Shown: one piece after another, positions 55,332 through 64,000 of the stretch | Layout: the number at the start of each line of letters is the position of its first letter | How positions within the stretch are numbered: the stretch's first letter is position 1 | From: Zoogloea sp. | Lineage (GTDB): Bacteria; Pseudomonadota; Gammaproteobacteria; Burkholderiales; Rhodocyclaceae | Length of the DNA stretch: 64,000 nucleotides | Direction: 5' to 3' | Assembly (NCBI GenBank): GCA_016703645.1 | Contig: JADJBR010000009.1 | Span: 941,501 to 1,005,500, forward strand | Notes under the pieces: generated by a model | What the model saw: only the letters and a program-made list of their open reading frames with translations | Told to the model about the DNA's origin: nothing | Database searches by the model: none | Program-made: the position numbers and the translations under genes

Positions 55332-55440
55332 CATGCAGGCAGGCCGGGCATGGCGCAAGTGCCGCCATCTGCACCGGCTGCCCTTTATGGCGGTCCGTTG
55401 ATCGCTTTCCACCTTTTCCGCTTGAGCGGCCATCGGGACC

Positions 55441-56067
55441 ATGTCTGTCCGCAAAAATCTTGCACGTATTGCGTTTCTCGCCGGGATCGTCGGCCCATCG
55501 ATGAATCCGGCGCGGGCCGACAGCCCGCCTGCACCGGATGGCCGGTTCCGCCTCGGCATCGAGTACGAACACGAAAAGGCCGCGGACGGCCGGGAGCGTG
55601 CGGATGCCCTCACCCTGATCCCTGGCATCAAATGGCGCTCGGGTTGGCTGACCATGACCGAGCTGCTCATCGAAACCGAGCAGGAGCGCGAGGCAGGGCG
55701 TGTCACCGACCGGGCGGGCAAGCTGGGCATCCGCCTGCGCAAGGACTTCGCCGTGAACGAGCGCACCCGCCTTGTCCTGCGTGGCCTGCTCGGCCGCGCC
55801 CTCAACGGCAACGAGAGCTACACCTACGCCTACCTCGAACCCAGCCTCAAGTACGCCTTCGATGACCTGGAAATGATGGTGGGCTTTCGTGCCGTGCGCG
55901 CGGTGGACGGCACGCAGGGCCATGACTTCAACAAGTTCCGCATTGGCCCCAGCTTTGATCTCGGCCAGGCCTCGGAGATCGAGTTCCGCTTTGTGCGCAA
56001 CTGGGAGGCTGCCACGGGCCGCCACGCCAGCGATGCGTACATCGTGGAGTTCGTGCACAAGTTCTGA
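55441..56067 (+). CDS. Probable outer-membrane beta-barrel protein, unknown function
   Basis: The 208-residue precursor has a signal peptide ending at ARA and then alternating polar/hydrophobic strands (FRLGIEYEHEK, GIKWRSGWLTMTELLIETE, YTYAYLEPSLKYAF, MMVGFRAVRAV, EIEFRFVRNW). It ends in Phe (VEFVHKF), as do substrates of the BAM machine. No family was recognised. Confidence 0.65.
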   Translation: MSVRKNLARIAFLAGIVGPSMNPARADSPPAPDGRFRLGIEYEHEKAADGRERADALTLIPGIKWRSGWLTMTELLIETEQEREAGRVTDRAGKLGIRLRKDFAVNERTRLVLRGLLGRALNGNESYTYAYLEPSLKYAFDDLEMMVGFRAVRAVDGTQGHDFNKFRIGPSFDLGQASEIEFRFVRNWEAATGRHASDAYIVEFVHKF

Positions 56068-56089
56068 GGCAGCCCTTCGGCGAAGGGCC

Positions 56090-56563
56090 TCACAGGGGCA
56101 GGGCCGACGACGACTTCACCTCCCGCAGGGACAGGCTGGACTGGATCGAGGCCACGCCGGGCAGGGTGCGCAACTGCTTGCGGATGAAGGTGCCGTAGGC
56201 ATCCAGATCCGTGGCGATGATCTGCAGCAGGTAGTCACAACTGCCCGTCACATTGTGGCAGGACAGGATCTCCGGCAGGTTTGCCACCTGCTCCTCGAAG
56301 CGCAGGGGCGTATCGCCCGCGTGCTTGCCGAGGGTGACCTGGGCAAAGGCCACCACGCCGTAGCCGAGCTTGCGGCGGTTGAGGCGCGCCTGATAGCCGT
56401 CAATGAAACCCTCGGCCTCCAGCCGTTTCAGGCGGCGCCAACAGGGCGTCTCGCTGAGGGTCAGCTTCTCGGCCAGCCGGGCGTTGGACACGCGCCCGTC
56501 TGCCTGCAACTCGGCCAGAATGCGGCGGTCGGTCTCGTCCAGGGCGTGAATGGGGGGTGTCAT
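56090..56563 (-). CDS. Lrp/AsnC-family transcriptional regulator
   Basis: The 157-residue protein has the AsnC HTH (LDETDRRILAELQADGRVSNARLAEKLTLSETPCWRRLKRLE) and the RAM ligand domain (SCHNVTGSCDYLLQII, LPGVASIQSSLSL). It should sense an amino acid. It is divergent from the LysE-family exporter, so it probably controls that gene. Confidence 0.9.
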   Translation of the reverse strand: MTPPIHALDETDRRILAELQADGRVSNARLAEKLTLSETPCWRRLKRLEAEGFIDGYQARLNRRKLGYGVVAFAQVTLGKHAGDTPLRFEEQVANLPEILSCHNVTGSCDYLLQIIATDLDAYGTFIRKQLRTLPGVASIQSSLSLREVKSSSALPL

Positions 56564-56691
56564 GCGCGAATCCCTATTTATTGGCAAGAATCCACTCGAT
56601 TTTAGCCATTCGCGAACAGAAAAAAGCAATAAGCCTGCGGCCTCGCCGGGAGATGATGTTTTCCCTCTCCGCACCCGGGGCGCGATCTGCC

Positions 56692-57315
56692 ATGTTCCAT
56701 TTGTCCGACCTCTCCGTCTTCGTGGCTGCCCTGGTGGCCGTCTATCTCGTTCCCGGCCCCGACATGGCCCTGGTGGTAAGCACATCGGCCCTGCGCGGCC
56801 TGCATGGCGGCCTGATGGTGGCTGCCGGCCTCGCCGCCGCCCGGGCCCTGCATGTCACCCTGGCGGCCCTTGGCCTCGCCGCCCTGTTCCATACCCACCC
56901 CCTGTTGTTTGACGGCGTGCGCTGGCTGGGGGCGGCCTACCTGGCATGGATCGCCTGGAAGGTGCTCGGTGTTGGCGGGCGTGGCGGCGGTGGCGACGTG
57001 GATGCTGCCCAAGGGGGGCTGGCGGCCCTGCGGAGGGGCTTTCTGACCAATCTGCTCAATCCCAAGGCACTGATGTTCTGCGCCCTGCTCCTGCCGCAAT
57101 TCGTGTCGCCCGGGCAAGGCATGGCCGGGCAATATCTTGTGCTGGGCAGCCTCCTGGTCGGGATCGGTGCGCTGTTCGACGGGGCCTACGCGCTGGCCGC
57201 GTCCAGCCTCAAGCGGCGTTTCTCGACCACGGGTGCAAGCGGCTGGCTGTCGAGAATCGTGCTCTCAAGCCTGTTTGGGATGGCGGCCGTGCGCCTGGTT
57301 TTGAACGAGCGCTGA
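56692..57315 (+). CDS. LysE-family amino-acid exporter
   Basis: The 207-residue protein has about six membrane helices and the RhtB/LysE opening AVYLVPGPDMALVVSTSALRG, the middle AAYLAWIAWKVL and FLTNLLNPKALMFCALLLPQFV. It exports amino acids. ATG 56692 starts the conserved region; in-frame ATGs at 56653-56656 are next to GGGAG and may be the true start. Divergent from the Lrp regulator. Confidence 0.88.
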   Translation: MFHLSDLSVFVAALVAVYLVPGPDMALVVSTSALRGLHGGLMVAAGLAAARALHVTLAALGLAALFHTHPLLFDGVRWLGAAYLAWIAWKVLGVGGRGGGGDVDAAQGGLAALRRGFLTNLLNPKALMFCALLLPQFVSPGQGMAGQYLVLGSLLVGIGALFDGAYALAASSLKRRFSTTGASGWLSRIVLSSLFGMAAVRLVLNER

Positions 57316-57368
57316 CCCGCGCCTGCCCGAGCGTGACGGACCGCGCTGCCCGAGCTACGCTTCCTCCC

Positions 57369-58040
57369 ATGATCCCCTCCACCACCACCCAGCTACTGCT
57401 GTGCCTTTCGCCCGACTGGAATGCCCCGTCCGGGCACGTGCAGCGTTTTGAACGGGCTGCCTTCGACGCCTGGCAGCCCGTTGGCGCTGAAATACCCGTT
57501 GCCCTGGGGCGCAGTGGCATGGCCTGGGGGCTCGGCCTGCATCCCCCCACCGGCGGGCTTGAAAAACGTGAGGGCGATGGCCGGGCGCCGGCGGGCGTGT
57601 TCGCCATCACCGCCCTGTTTGGCTACGCCGACGCAAGTGCGCTGCCGACGTCGCCGCGCCTGCCCTACCACCGCGCCCGGGCGGATCTGAAGTGTGTGGA
57701 CGACCCGGCCTCGGCCCACTACAACTGCCTCGTCGATGGGTCGGCGCAGCCCCGCGACGGGGCTTCCTGTGAAGACATGCTGCGCCAGGACGGGCGCTAC
57801 GAGCTGGGCGCCGTCGTTGCCCACAACAGCGCGCCGCCGGTGCCGGGGGCGGGCTCGTGCATCTTCCTGCATGTGTGGGAATCGCCCGCTACGCCCACCG
57901 CCGGCTGCACCGCCATGGCCCTTGCGCACATGCGCGACATCGCCCTGTGGCTCGACGGCGCCCGGGCGCCGCTCCTGGTGCAGTTGCCCGAGGCCGAGTT
58001 CGCCCGCCGCCAAGCCGAGTGGGGCCTGCCCCGGCGGTGA
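57369..58040 (+). CDS. L,D-transpeptidase (YkuD-like) family protein
   Basis: The 223-residue protein has GRAPAGVFAITALFGY and the YkuD catalytic motif CIFLHVWESPATPTAGCTAM, with His and Cys in H-x(n)-T-x-G-C. The family crosslinks or trims peptidoglycan. There is no clear signal peptide at the chosen ATG (57369), which is odd for a periplasmic enzyme. An upstream in-frame GTG does not add one either. It overlaps no other gene. Confidence 0.75.
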   Translation: MIPSTTTQLLLCLSPDWNAPSGHVQRFERAAFDAWQPVGAEIPVALGRSGMAWGLGLHPPTGGLEKREGDGRAPAGVFAITALFGYADASALPTSPRLPYHRARADLKCVDDPASAHYNCLVDGSAQPRDGASCEDMLRQDGRYELGAVVAHNSAPPVPGAGSCIFLHVWESPATPTAGCTAMALAHMRDIALWLDGARAPLLVQLPEAEFARRQAEWGLPRR

Positions 58041-58122
58041 CACCCGCCGGCCGCGCCGATAGACTTCCAGCCTTTCCATCCTTTCCGGTCGGCCCCCCAC
58101 GGCGGCTGACCCCACCCGCATC

Positions 58123-59373
58123 GTGCTCAACCGGATCTGGGTCGCCCTTGTTCTCGTCGGCTTTTCCGCCGCCCTGGTCCAGACCCTCCAGGGCGACCTG
58201 CAGATCTTCTCGCGCCTGCTCACCGGCCTCTTCGACACCGCCAAGACCGGCTTCGACATCGCCATCGGCCTGGTCGGGGTGATGAGCCTGTGGCTGGGCA
58301 TCATGAAGATCGGCGAGCGGGGCGGGCTGATCCAGCTCTTCGGGCGGCTGGTGGCGCCCTTTTTTCGGCGCGTCTTCCCCGACATTCCCCCCGGCCATCC
58401 CGCCAGCGGCAGCATCGTCATGAACGTCAGCGCCAACATGCTCGGGCTGGACAACGCCGCCACCCCGCTGGGCCTCAAGGCCATGCGCGAACTGCAGGAG
58501 ATCAACCCCACCAAGGACACGGCCAGCAACCCGATGATCATGTTCCTGGTGCTCAACACCGCGGGCATCACCCTGATCCCCACCTCGGTCATCGCCATCC
58601 GCCAGAGCATGGCCCTTCAGCAGGGGCTCACCGGCTTCAACGCCGCCGACATCTTCCTGCCCACCCTGCTGAGCACCTTCATCTCCTTCTGCGCCGGGCT
58701 CATCGCTGTGGCCAGCTGGCAGCGCATCAACCTGCTGTCCGCCCCGGTGCTGGGCTTTATGGGCGGCTTCGGCCTGCTCATGGGCGGGCTGTACGCCTGG
58801 CTCGCCCCGCTGCCGCCGGCCGAGATGGCGCAGATGATCGGCCTGCTCGGCAGCGGCATCATCGTCTCGCTGATCGCGCTCTTTGTCGGCGTCGCCGCCT
58901 GGCGCGGCGTGGATGTGTACGAGAGCTTCGTGGACGGCGCCAAGGAAGGCTTCGGCGTCGCCGTGCAGATCATCCCCTACCTGATCGCCATGCTCGCCGC
59001 CATCTCCCTCTTCCGCAGCAGCGGCTGCATGGACTACCTGGTGGGCGGCATCGGCAGCGTCGTCGTGGCCCTGGGCATGAACGCCGACTTCGTCCCGGCC
59101 CTGCCCGTAGGGCTGATGAAGACCCTCAGTGGCAGCGGCGCCCGCGGCCTGATGGTGGACGTCATGAGCACCTACGGCGTCGACTCCTTCCAGGGCCGCC
59201 TCGCCGCCATCATCCAGGGCTCCACCGAAACCACCTTCTACGTGCTGGCGGTTTACTTCGGCAGCGTCAACATCACCAAAACGCGCTACGCCGTGGCCTG
59301 CGGCCTGATCGCCGACGCGGTGGGGCTGGTGGGGGCGATAGGGGTGGGCTACTTGTTCTATTACCGGGGCTGA
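58123..59373 (+). CDS. Fused SpmA/SpmB nucleoside-recognition (Gate) membrane protein
   Basis: The 416-residue protein has two Gate halves. The first has MSLWLGIMKIGERGGLI and NVSANMLGLDNAATPLGLKAM (SpmA-like), the second has FVDGAKEGFGVAVQIIPYLIAMLAAI and DVMSTYGVDSFQGRLAAIIQGSTETTFY (SpmB-like). In Bacillus these are separate spore maturation genes; Gram-negative fusions exist without spores and with unknown transport role. GTG 58123. Confidence 0.88.
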   Translation: MLNRIWVALVLVGFSAALVQTLQGDLQIFSRLLTGLFDTAKTGFDIAIGLVGVMSLWLGIMKIGERGGLIQLFGRLVAPFFRRVFPDIPPGHPASGSIVMNVSANMLGLDNAATPLGLKAMRELQEINPTKDTASNPMIMFLVLNTAGITLIPTSVIAIRQSMALQQGLTGFNAADIFLPTLLSTFISFCAGLIAVASWQRINLLSAPVLGFMGGFGLLMGGLYAWLAPLPPAEMAQMIGLLGSGIIVSLIALFVGVAAWRGVDVYESFVDGAKEGFGVAVQIIPYLIAMLAAISLFRSSGCMDYLVGGIGSVVVALGMNADFVPALPVGLMKTLSGSGARGLMVDVMSTYGVDSFQGRLAAIIQGSTETTFYVLAVYFGSVNITKTRYAVACGLIADAVGLVGAIGVGYLFYYRG

Positions 59374-59384
59374 GAGGGCGTCGG

Positions 59385-59643
59385 ACAGCCCTGCGCGGGC
59401 TGCTCTACGAATTTGGCGTGACCCTGCCCCAAGGTCGGCACTCAGGCCTGCGGCAACTGGCCAGCAACGCGCCCGAGATCAACGACGCCGTGCCGGCGGT
59501 CATGGTGCGGCTGGTGGACGATCAACTGCTCGCCCTTGCGGACATCGAAGGGCACGTCCAAGCGATGGAAGGGGGGATCAGCCTGATGCTCAAGAGCCAG
59601 GAAAGCGCCCGTCGTCTGCGTGACACCCCGGGGATTGGCCTGC
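59385..59643 (+). pseudogene. IS110-family transposase remnant
   Basis: A plus-strand frame directly after the SpmAB stop reads LLYEFGVTLPQGRHSGLRQL, VRLVDDQLLALADIEGHVQAME and [11 protein letters not shown]. This is the middle of IS110-family transposases, whose RuvC-like N-terminus and C-terminal domain are missing. It abuts darG, suggesting that DarTG came by or near this element. Confidence 0.75.
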
Positions 59644-60747
59644 TCAGGGGGATGGGACTTTCGGTGGTGTGGTTGGTGAATGTGCGGCGAGCGTGCCTAA
59701 ACGCGCCAAGGCAATGCCCAGCGCCCGGTCGTCAAACAAGCGGTTCTTGCGCTCGGCTGCATTGGGGCCACCGCGCCAGCGGTGTAAGCCCTCGCGCAGG
59801 GCGGGCACCGTGGGGGGTACGCCTTCGCGGGCCAATAGCCAATCGACGGTGGCCAACAGTTCCATACCGAAGGGTGACTCAAAGCCGTCTATCAGCGCGG
59901 TGGTGAACTCAAGGGCCTCCGCGTATGCCTTACCCTCACTCTTCAGATAAGCCTGTACGAAGGCCTTGCGCGCGTCATCGAACCAGATCACGTCCATCGG
60001 GTCGGCGTCGCTGATGCGCTTGTCGCAATGCAGGTAGCTGCCATCGAGATTGTTCAGCAGGTGATCCAGGCGGTTTGCATAGGGCCCGTACTTGTGGGCC
60101 ACGAACTGCAAGTCCAGCGGGTTGTCGCCAGGATTGAAGTGCTCGATGGCGCGCTCAAGAAACCACGCCAGCTTCTGGATCTCCAGCAGGCTGCACTCCA
60201 TGCCCAGCACCCAGTAACGGCGCACCAGTTCCGCAATCAGCGCGCGCGCAGGGGTCAGCGCCTCCACGCCGGCATGCTTGGCCACGTTTTGGTGCTGGGT
60301 GCTTGGTTCGAACACCAGGATATCGGTGTCCAGATCGCCCAGCGCCCGCTCGATCTCCTTGCGCACGTTGGTCCATTCGAGGCCGCCATTACCCGCACCC
60401 AACGGCGGGATGGCAACCGACGCGACCTGATGCTCAATCAGAAATCGCCGCAAGCTCTGCAAACCCTCGACCACCCACTCCATGCGCGAAGGCGCGCGCC
60501 AGTGCTGCTTGGTGGGGAAGTTGACGATCCATCGCGGCCCATCGAGCTCATGCACCGACGTGACGAACATCCTCCCGGTCTGCACTTCCTTTGCCTTGCA
60601 GGCGGCTGAATACAGGCGGAAGTTGTCGGCAAAGCGTTCCTTGAACATCAGCGCAATGCCCTTGCCCATCACCCCGACGGTGTTGACAGTATTGACCAGC
60701 GCTTCGGCACGGGCCTCGAGCAGATTGCCTTGTGTGAATGTGATCAT
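59644..60747 (-). CDS. darG: DarG: macrodomain antitoxin (DNA ADP-ribosyl glycohydrolase)
   Basis: The 367-residue antitoxin has an N-terminal macrodomain (1-155): [43 protein letters not shown] with Lys at residue 80, the position reported to be catalytic, and [13 protein letters not shown]. It removes ADP-ribose from thymidine bases. The C-terminal about 200 residues ([35 protein letters not shown]) is the extension that in long DarG proteins binds DarT. ATG 60747 overlaps the darT stop (ATGA). Confidence 0.93.
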   Translation of the reverse strand: MITFTQGNLLEARAEALVNTVNTVGVMGKGIALMFKERFADNFRLYSAACKAKEVQTGRMFVTSVHELDGPRWIVNFPTKQHWRAPSRMEWVVEGLQSLRRFLIEHQVASVAIPPLGAGNGGLEWTNVRKEIERALGDLDTDILVFEPSTQHQNVAKHAGVEALTPARALIAELVRRYWVLGMECSLLEIQKLAWFLERAIEHFNPGDNPLDLQFVAHKYGPYANRLDHLLNNLDGSYLHCDKRISDADPMDVIWFDDARKAFVQAYLKSEGKAYAEALEFTTALIDGFESPFGMELLATVDWLLAREGVPPTVPALREGLHRWRGGPNAAERKNRLFDDRALGIALARLGTLAAHSPTTPPKVPSP

Positions 60748-61391
60748 GAGAAATACCACTCTGTACGTGCATGAACCGGTAGTGTCAGATGGCGGGCCGC
60801 AATCTCCCTTTCAATTCCATGTTTCACTGCTTCGGTGTAGCACACCAGGCCTAGAAGGCCTTGCACCGGCACATGCTGGTGAATCAGCGCCTCGGCCTGA
60901 TAGCGCTCGAACTTGGCCAGATCTTCCGGGTCGCGCTTGAAGTCCCGATGCTGCAACAGCGGCCAGTCGATCTTGTCGAGATCTGCCAACGCTGAATAGA
61001 AGCGTGCCCACTGGTAGTAGGCGTGGCTGTCGGTGAACAAGAACGGCAAGCCAAGTGCGGCGATATGAGGCAAGCTGGAAACAAGGATCACGATCTCCTC
61101 GTTCGACCGTTTCTGAATCCCACCCCACGCGGTGTGGATGTTGCGCAGCATCGGCGAGAAAGGGGTGAAGTAGAACGGCACATAGTCGTTCAGCCAGCCC
61201 CCCGGAGGTAGCGGCACCGGATGCCTGGCGCGTTTGTCGATCAATTCCGGATTACCGATGCTGATCCAATCCGGAGCCTTCACCACGCTGTTGCCGCAGT
61301 ACAGGCCGTTGTCGAGAATCCAGGGCAGGTTGTCACGATGGACGATACGCCAGATCAGCGCCTTTTCCGGATTGAGCTTGGTGTAGAGCAT
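60744..61391 (-). CDS. darT: DarT: single-strand DNA thymidine ADP-ribosyltransferase toxin
   Basis: The 215-residue toxin uses NAD to ADP-ribosylate thymidine in single-stranded DNA and blocks replication, a known phage defence. Motifs: [21 protein letters not shown] (NAD pocket), [13 protein letters not shown], and [13 protein letters not shown] with Glu167 as likely catalytic residue. AGGATG precedes the ATG. The overlap with darG ensures coupled antitoxin synthesis. All key residues appear intact. Confidence 0.93.
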   Translation of the reverse strand: MLYTKLNPEKALIWRIVHRDNLPWILDNGLYCGNSVVKAPDWISIGNPELIDKRARHPVPLPPGGWLNDYVPFYFTPFSPMLRNIHTAWGGIQKRSNEEIVILVSSLPHIAALGLPFLFTDSHAYYQWARFYSALADLDKIDWPLLQHRDFKRDPEDLAKFERYQAEALIHQHVPVQGLLGLVCYTEAVKHGIEREIAARHLTLPVHARTEWYFS

Positions 61392-61595
61392 CAGATGAAC
61401 ATCCTGTCGTTATCGCCAACCTCCTGATCAAGGACTGATCTTCGATCAGGCTTCTGATGTATTCACCCCATCCAGATCGCGCGGAGTATAACTTGAAGGG
61501 CTGGCCCCCTGCTTCCGGGCGCAGGCAGTAAGCACCCCGCAAGCCTTGATCGCCACCGTAGCCGCATCGCGCCACTCAGCCACGCGGTGTCACCA

Positions 61596-62129
61596 TCACC
61601 GCCCCAGCTTCGCATAGCACCCCTCGCGAAACGCCTGCGCAGCGGACTGCCGATCACACTCCGCCCGGCTCGCCGCGCCGGACTCCAGCGCCCAGTTCTC
61701 CCCGGCCACCCGGTCGCCGTTGAGTGCCCCGCCGGGCGCCAACATCTCGTCGCGATGCCCCAGGAACAGATGCGCGGCCCACGCCACAAGCATAAGGGCC
61801 AAGACCCCGTAACGCACCGCAGCGTGCCGCAGCATGCAGAGCAGCGTCGCCGCCGCCGCCACCATGTTGAGCCCCGCCGCAACCGGCGCCAGCCCGAACA
61901 AGCCCAGCATCGCCCCCAGCGCCCCATAGGCCGTCGACTCGCCGTGGGGCCCGGCCATCGCCTGGAAAAGCTGGTAACAGACGACATCCGCCGCCACCGC
62001 CAGAGGCACGAAGATCAGCATGTCCGACACCCCGAAGCTGCGCCCCCGAAAACGGAAATACGCCGCCACCGCACCGATGATGCTGATCAGCAGGAGGATG
62101 ATTTCGATGACTTCGTGGAGGGCTTCCAT
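61596..62129 (-). CDS. Small membrane protein, unknown function
   Basis: The 177-residue protein has four hydrophobic stretches (IEIILLLISIIGAVAAYF; DMLIFVPLAVAADVVCY; LGAMLGLFGLAPVAAGL; YGVLALMLVAWAAHLFLG) and a polar C-terminus with two Cys (RAECDRQSAAQAFREGCYAKLGR). No family was recognised. It lies between darTG and the second reverse transcriptase and may be part of a defence neighbourhood by position only. Confidence 0.65.
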   Translation of the reverse strand: MEALHEVIEIILLLISIIGAVAAYFRFRGRSFGVSDMLIFVPLAVAADVVCYQLFQAMAGPHGESTAYGALGAMLGLFGLAPVAAGLNMVAAAATLLCMLRHAAVRYGVLALMLVAWAAHLFLGHRDEMLAPGGALNGDRVAGENWALESGAASRAECDRQSAAQAFREGCYAKLGR

Positions 62130-62540
62130 GGGGGGCGGGGGATTGTTGGTGGGTTGGGTGAGTAGCGGGGGGATTGGGGTGGGGGTCGGTTGTTCGGCCT
62201 AACCGGCCGTTGGCCAGTGATTTCGGGTCAGGCAGCAATCTGCCAGTTACCTGCCGTTCAATCGGGAAAGGCTACGAAAGGCTGCTTCCCTATCCGGCGA
62301 ACTCACACTCTCGACCCTCAGCGGAACTTCGTCGCTTGTGGGCTGCGAAGACAGCTCACTGAGCGGAGCAGACGTTCATGGTACTTGCTGAACCTGAACT
62401 ACTCGGCCAAACCCGACGCTGGATCATGAGAGCAACAAGTGCAGTAACGCATCGTATAACTGCCGCTCGCCATTCAGGGGGAAATTTAGGACTTGTGCAT
62501 ACCCGTCGCCCGAAGCACCTCACGGAATATCCAAACAGTA
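62130..62540. other. Gene-free spacer upstream of the small membrane protein
   Basis: No supported coding region in 410 bases. A copy of the dispersed repeat lies at 62191-62219. Confidence 0.5.
62191..62219. repeat. Copy B of the dispersed repeat
   Basis: Matches 3254-3282 with about 3 differences in 28 bases. Both copies lie in accessory zones near reverse transcriptases. Confidence 0.5.
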
Positions 62541-63995
62541 TTACCCGGAAACATCACCAAGCAAATACTCCAAGTCAAAATCGTCGTCAGCGTCGCCATA
62601 GTCCTGCCCGACGGCAGCCTTTACCGCTATAGGGAGCGTCGCGGTCTCGTCGTAAAACGACACGCCCGCCGCTTTCATCGGCCCGAAATGCTTGTTCGCC
62701 GTCACAAAATCCTTTCCGCCCTTGTTGGGAAGCCAGCCTTTCACATTCGCCTCATAGGCAAGCAACCATTGCGCATCAGTCAGTTCTCCATCGTGCATCA
62801 GCGCTTCAAGGGGACTGACATCCACCGGGCCAGTAACCAGTCCCTTGGCGATCAGATGCAAAGCACACAGCGCCACGCACGGGTCAGACGCCAGCAAAGA
62901 CTTCTCGACCGCCTTTGCATCAAGCGTGCAGCCGAGGCAGATTGCGCCCCACAACGCCCAAACGACTTCGCTACCGTGATGCAGCGGCGCGTGATCCTCA
63001 ATCAACTGCTGCAAGGATTCGGTAATGCGGGCACGGTCAAGAGGCATGCGCAGGTGGTACTTGTACAACTCGCCAATCACCGCCGGCGCAGTACCGGGTT
63101 CAACGGAAAGGCATTGCAGGAGCAGGCTTTCGTAAAGACCCCAGTTCTTTTCGAAAATGGAGACCGAACGCATCCGCTGAACCGAATAGCGAAGAATGGC
63201 TTCTTCGCGCTGGTTTGCCGCCAGCTCGAAAGCCCGGCCGAAGTAACTCAACAGATCCCTCCGTTGTGCGCCGGACGTTGATGAACGAAACGCGAACAAA
63301 CGCAGATGTGGCACCCATGACGCCTCCAGTTCTGATGGCAACTCGACGATTCGCGTCTTCCGGGGATTTAGCTGAAGCTGAAGATCACCCACCAAGTGCT
63401 GCAACTGTCCCAGCGTTTCTTCAGCTTCGGCGACGGTTCGAAATCCGCAGGCGATGTCGTCGATGTAACGAAAGCCACGTTTCGTCATCGCCCCGGAAAG
63501 CTGAGCATCAACCGACGAAAGGATCGCTTCAGCGATAACGAGCGACGTATCCGGCCCGATGGGGATGCCGATCGTCTGCTTGTCCTGACCGTTCCGCATT
63601 GCCAAGTCGAGCACATTGCCAAGCAACGAGTAGTCATTCGGCTTCGACTTCGCAACTGCCTTGGTGTGCAGTGCCCACGGAATCGAATGGGTGTAGATGC
63701 TCGGATAGAACTGGCTGAGGTCAGTCGCCAGCAGGTAGCGTGATGCCGTGCGCGAGCGTGCCCGAGCAAGCGGAATGGCATCGAAGGGGCTGCGAGGGCT
63801 GATCGCACGAACGCCATGCTTCAGGTATCGCGGCGTTGTTAGCGAAATCGGCGATTGCTTACATACGGCCTTCAGCTCCGCCCAGCCCTCAGCAACCGCG
63901 CGCGCAACCTGATACTGATTGATCGGATTGGGGATCGTCAGCTTGCGCCGCAATGTCCCGGTGCGGGCCAGATTGTGGATGGCAGGCCGCGACAC
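62541..63995 (-). CDS. Defence-associated reverse transcriptase (DRT/UG-Abi type), may extend past the window edge
   Basis: This frame of 484 residues has RT motifs LLATDLSQFYPSIYTHSIPW (first Asp), GIPIGPDTSLVIAE and catalytic YIDD (177-180). It lacks the retron X and VTG motifs and the maturase of group II introns. A long helical C-terminal half (230-484) is typical of Abi- or UG-type RTs, which defend against phage, often by making protein-primed DNA. No msr-like element or partner gene is seen in the 410 bases behind it. A GTG at 63995 may not be the true start. The exact class was not determined. Confidence 0.85.
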   Translation of the reverse strand: MSRPAIHNLARTGTLRRKLTIPNPINQYQVARAVAEGWAELKAVCKQSPISLTTPRYLKHGVRAISPRSPFDAIPLARARSRTASRYLLATDLSQFYPSIYTHSIPWALHTKAVAKSKPNDYSLLGNVLDLAMRNGQDKQTIGIPIGPDTSLVIAEAILSSVDAQLSGAMTKRGFRYIDDIACGFRTVAEAEETLGQLQHLVGDLQLQLNPRKTRIVELPSELEASWVPHLRLFAFRSSTSGAQRRDLLSYFGRAFELAANQREEAILRYSVQRMRSVSIFEKNWGLYESLLLQCLSVEPGTAPAVIGELYKYHLRMPLDRARITESLQQLIEDHAPLHHGSEVVWALWGAICLGCTLDAKAVEKSLLASDPCVALCALHLIAKGLVTGPVDVSPLEALMHDGELTDAQWLLAYEANVKGWLPNKGGKDFVTANKHFGPMKAAGVSFYDETATLPIAVKAAVGQDYGDADDDFDLEYLLGDVSG

Positions 63996-64000
63996 CAGAT

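Noticed and set aside
58290-59906. Long plus-strand frame over the SpmAB gene
   Set aside because: Arg/His-rich out-of-frame shadow in its first part; only the piece after 59385 is meaningful, as an IS110 remnant.

Overview
The window is a 64 kb stretch of bacterial chromosome that includes the replication origin. The genus was not determined. High GC, a dnaA-dnaN-gyrB block diverging from rpmH-rnpA-yidD-yidC-mnmE, a PEP-CTERM protein, FecR/LysM plus CHASE2 signalling genes and a DUF4390-NtrY-NtrX-TrkA-TrkH run together suggest a betaproteobacterium, most likely Rhodocyclales. This is an inference from gene content.

Layout. 1-7.4 kb is an accessory defence island: a MazF/PemK toxin tail at the edge, an IS3 scrap, a PIN toxin with an XRE/ImmA-type partner, a TnsA-like fragment, a NERD nuclease-type protein with zinc ribbon, a retron (reverse transcriptase, msr-msd RNA gene and phosphoribosyltransferase-like effector) and a RhuM-family protein. 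7.5-16.8 kb is the origin core: gyrB, dnaN and dnaA run left, oriC lies at about 12.7-12.98 kb, and rpmH to mnmE run right. 16.8-33.6 kb is almost wholly on the plus strand: a candidate small RNA, a NYN nuclease, Tam, a sirtuin, a TauE/SafE transporter, a spermidine-synthase-like protein (with two parS sites at gene starts), RsmB, an NtrY/NtrX-type two-component system, Trk potassium uptake, HemE and PriA. A second cluster of DnaA-box-like sites lies between hemE and priA.

33.6-61 kb is mixed: a CHRD/PEP-CTERM secreted protein; a Fur-box-controlled DUF2325 operon; an MFS carrier; a three-gene CheY-CheC-diguanylate cyclase operon; an AsmA protein; a FecR/LysM protein with a CHASE2 histidine kinase; MscL; a response regulator cut in two by a decayed IS3-family element (4-5 bp target duplication); an intact-looking IS5-type element with a CTAA duplication; PyrE; exonuclease III; an Lrp regulator divergent from a LysE exporter; an L,D-transpeptidase-like protein; and a fused SpmA/SpmB membrane protein.

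59.4-64 kb is a second accessory zone: an IS110 remnant, the DarT-DarG DNA ADP-ribosylation toxin-antitoxin pair, a small membrane protein, and a second reverse transcriptase of the defence-associated type that runs to the window edge. The origin region is thus flanked on both sides by defence genes, each side carrying its own reverse transcriptase.
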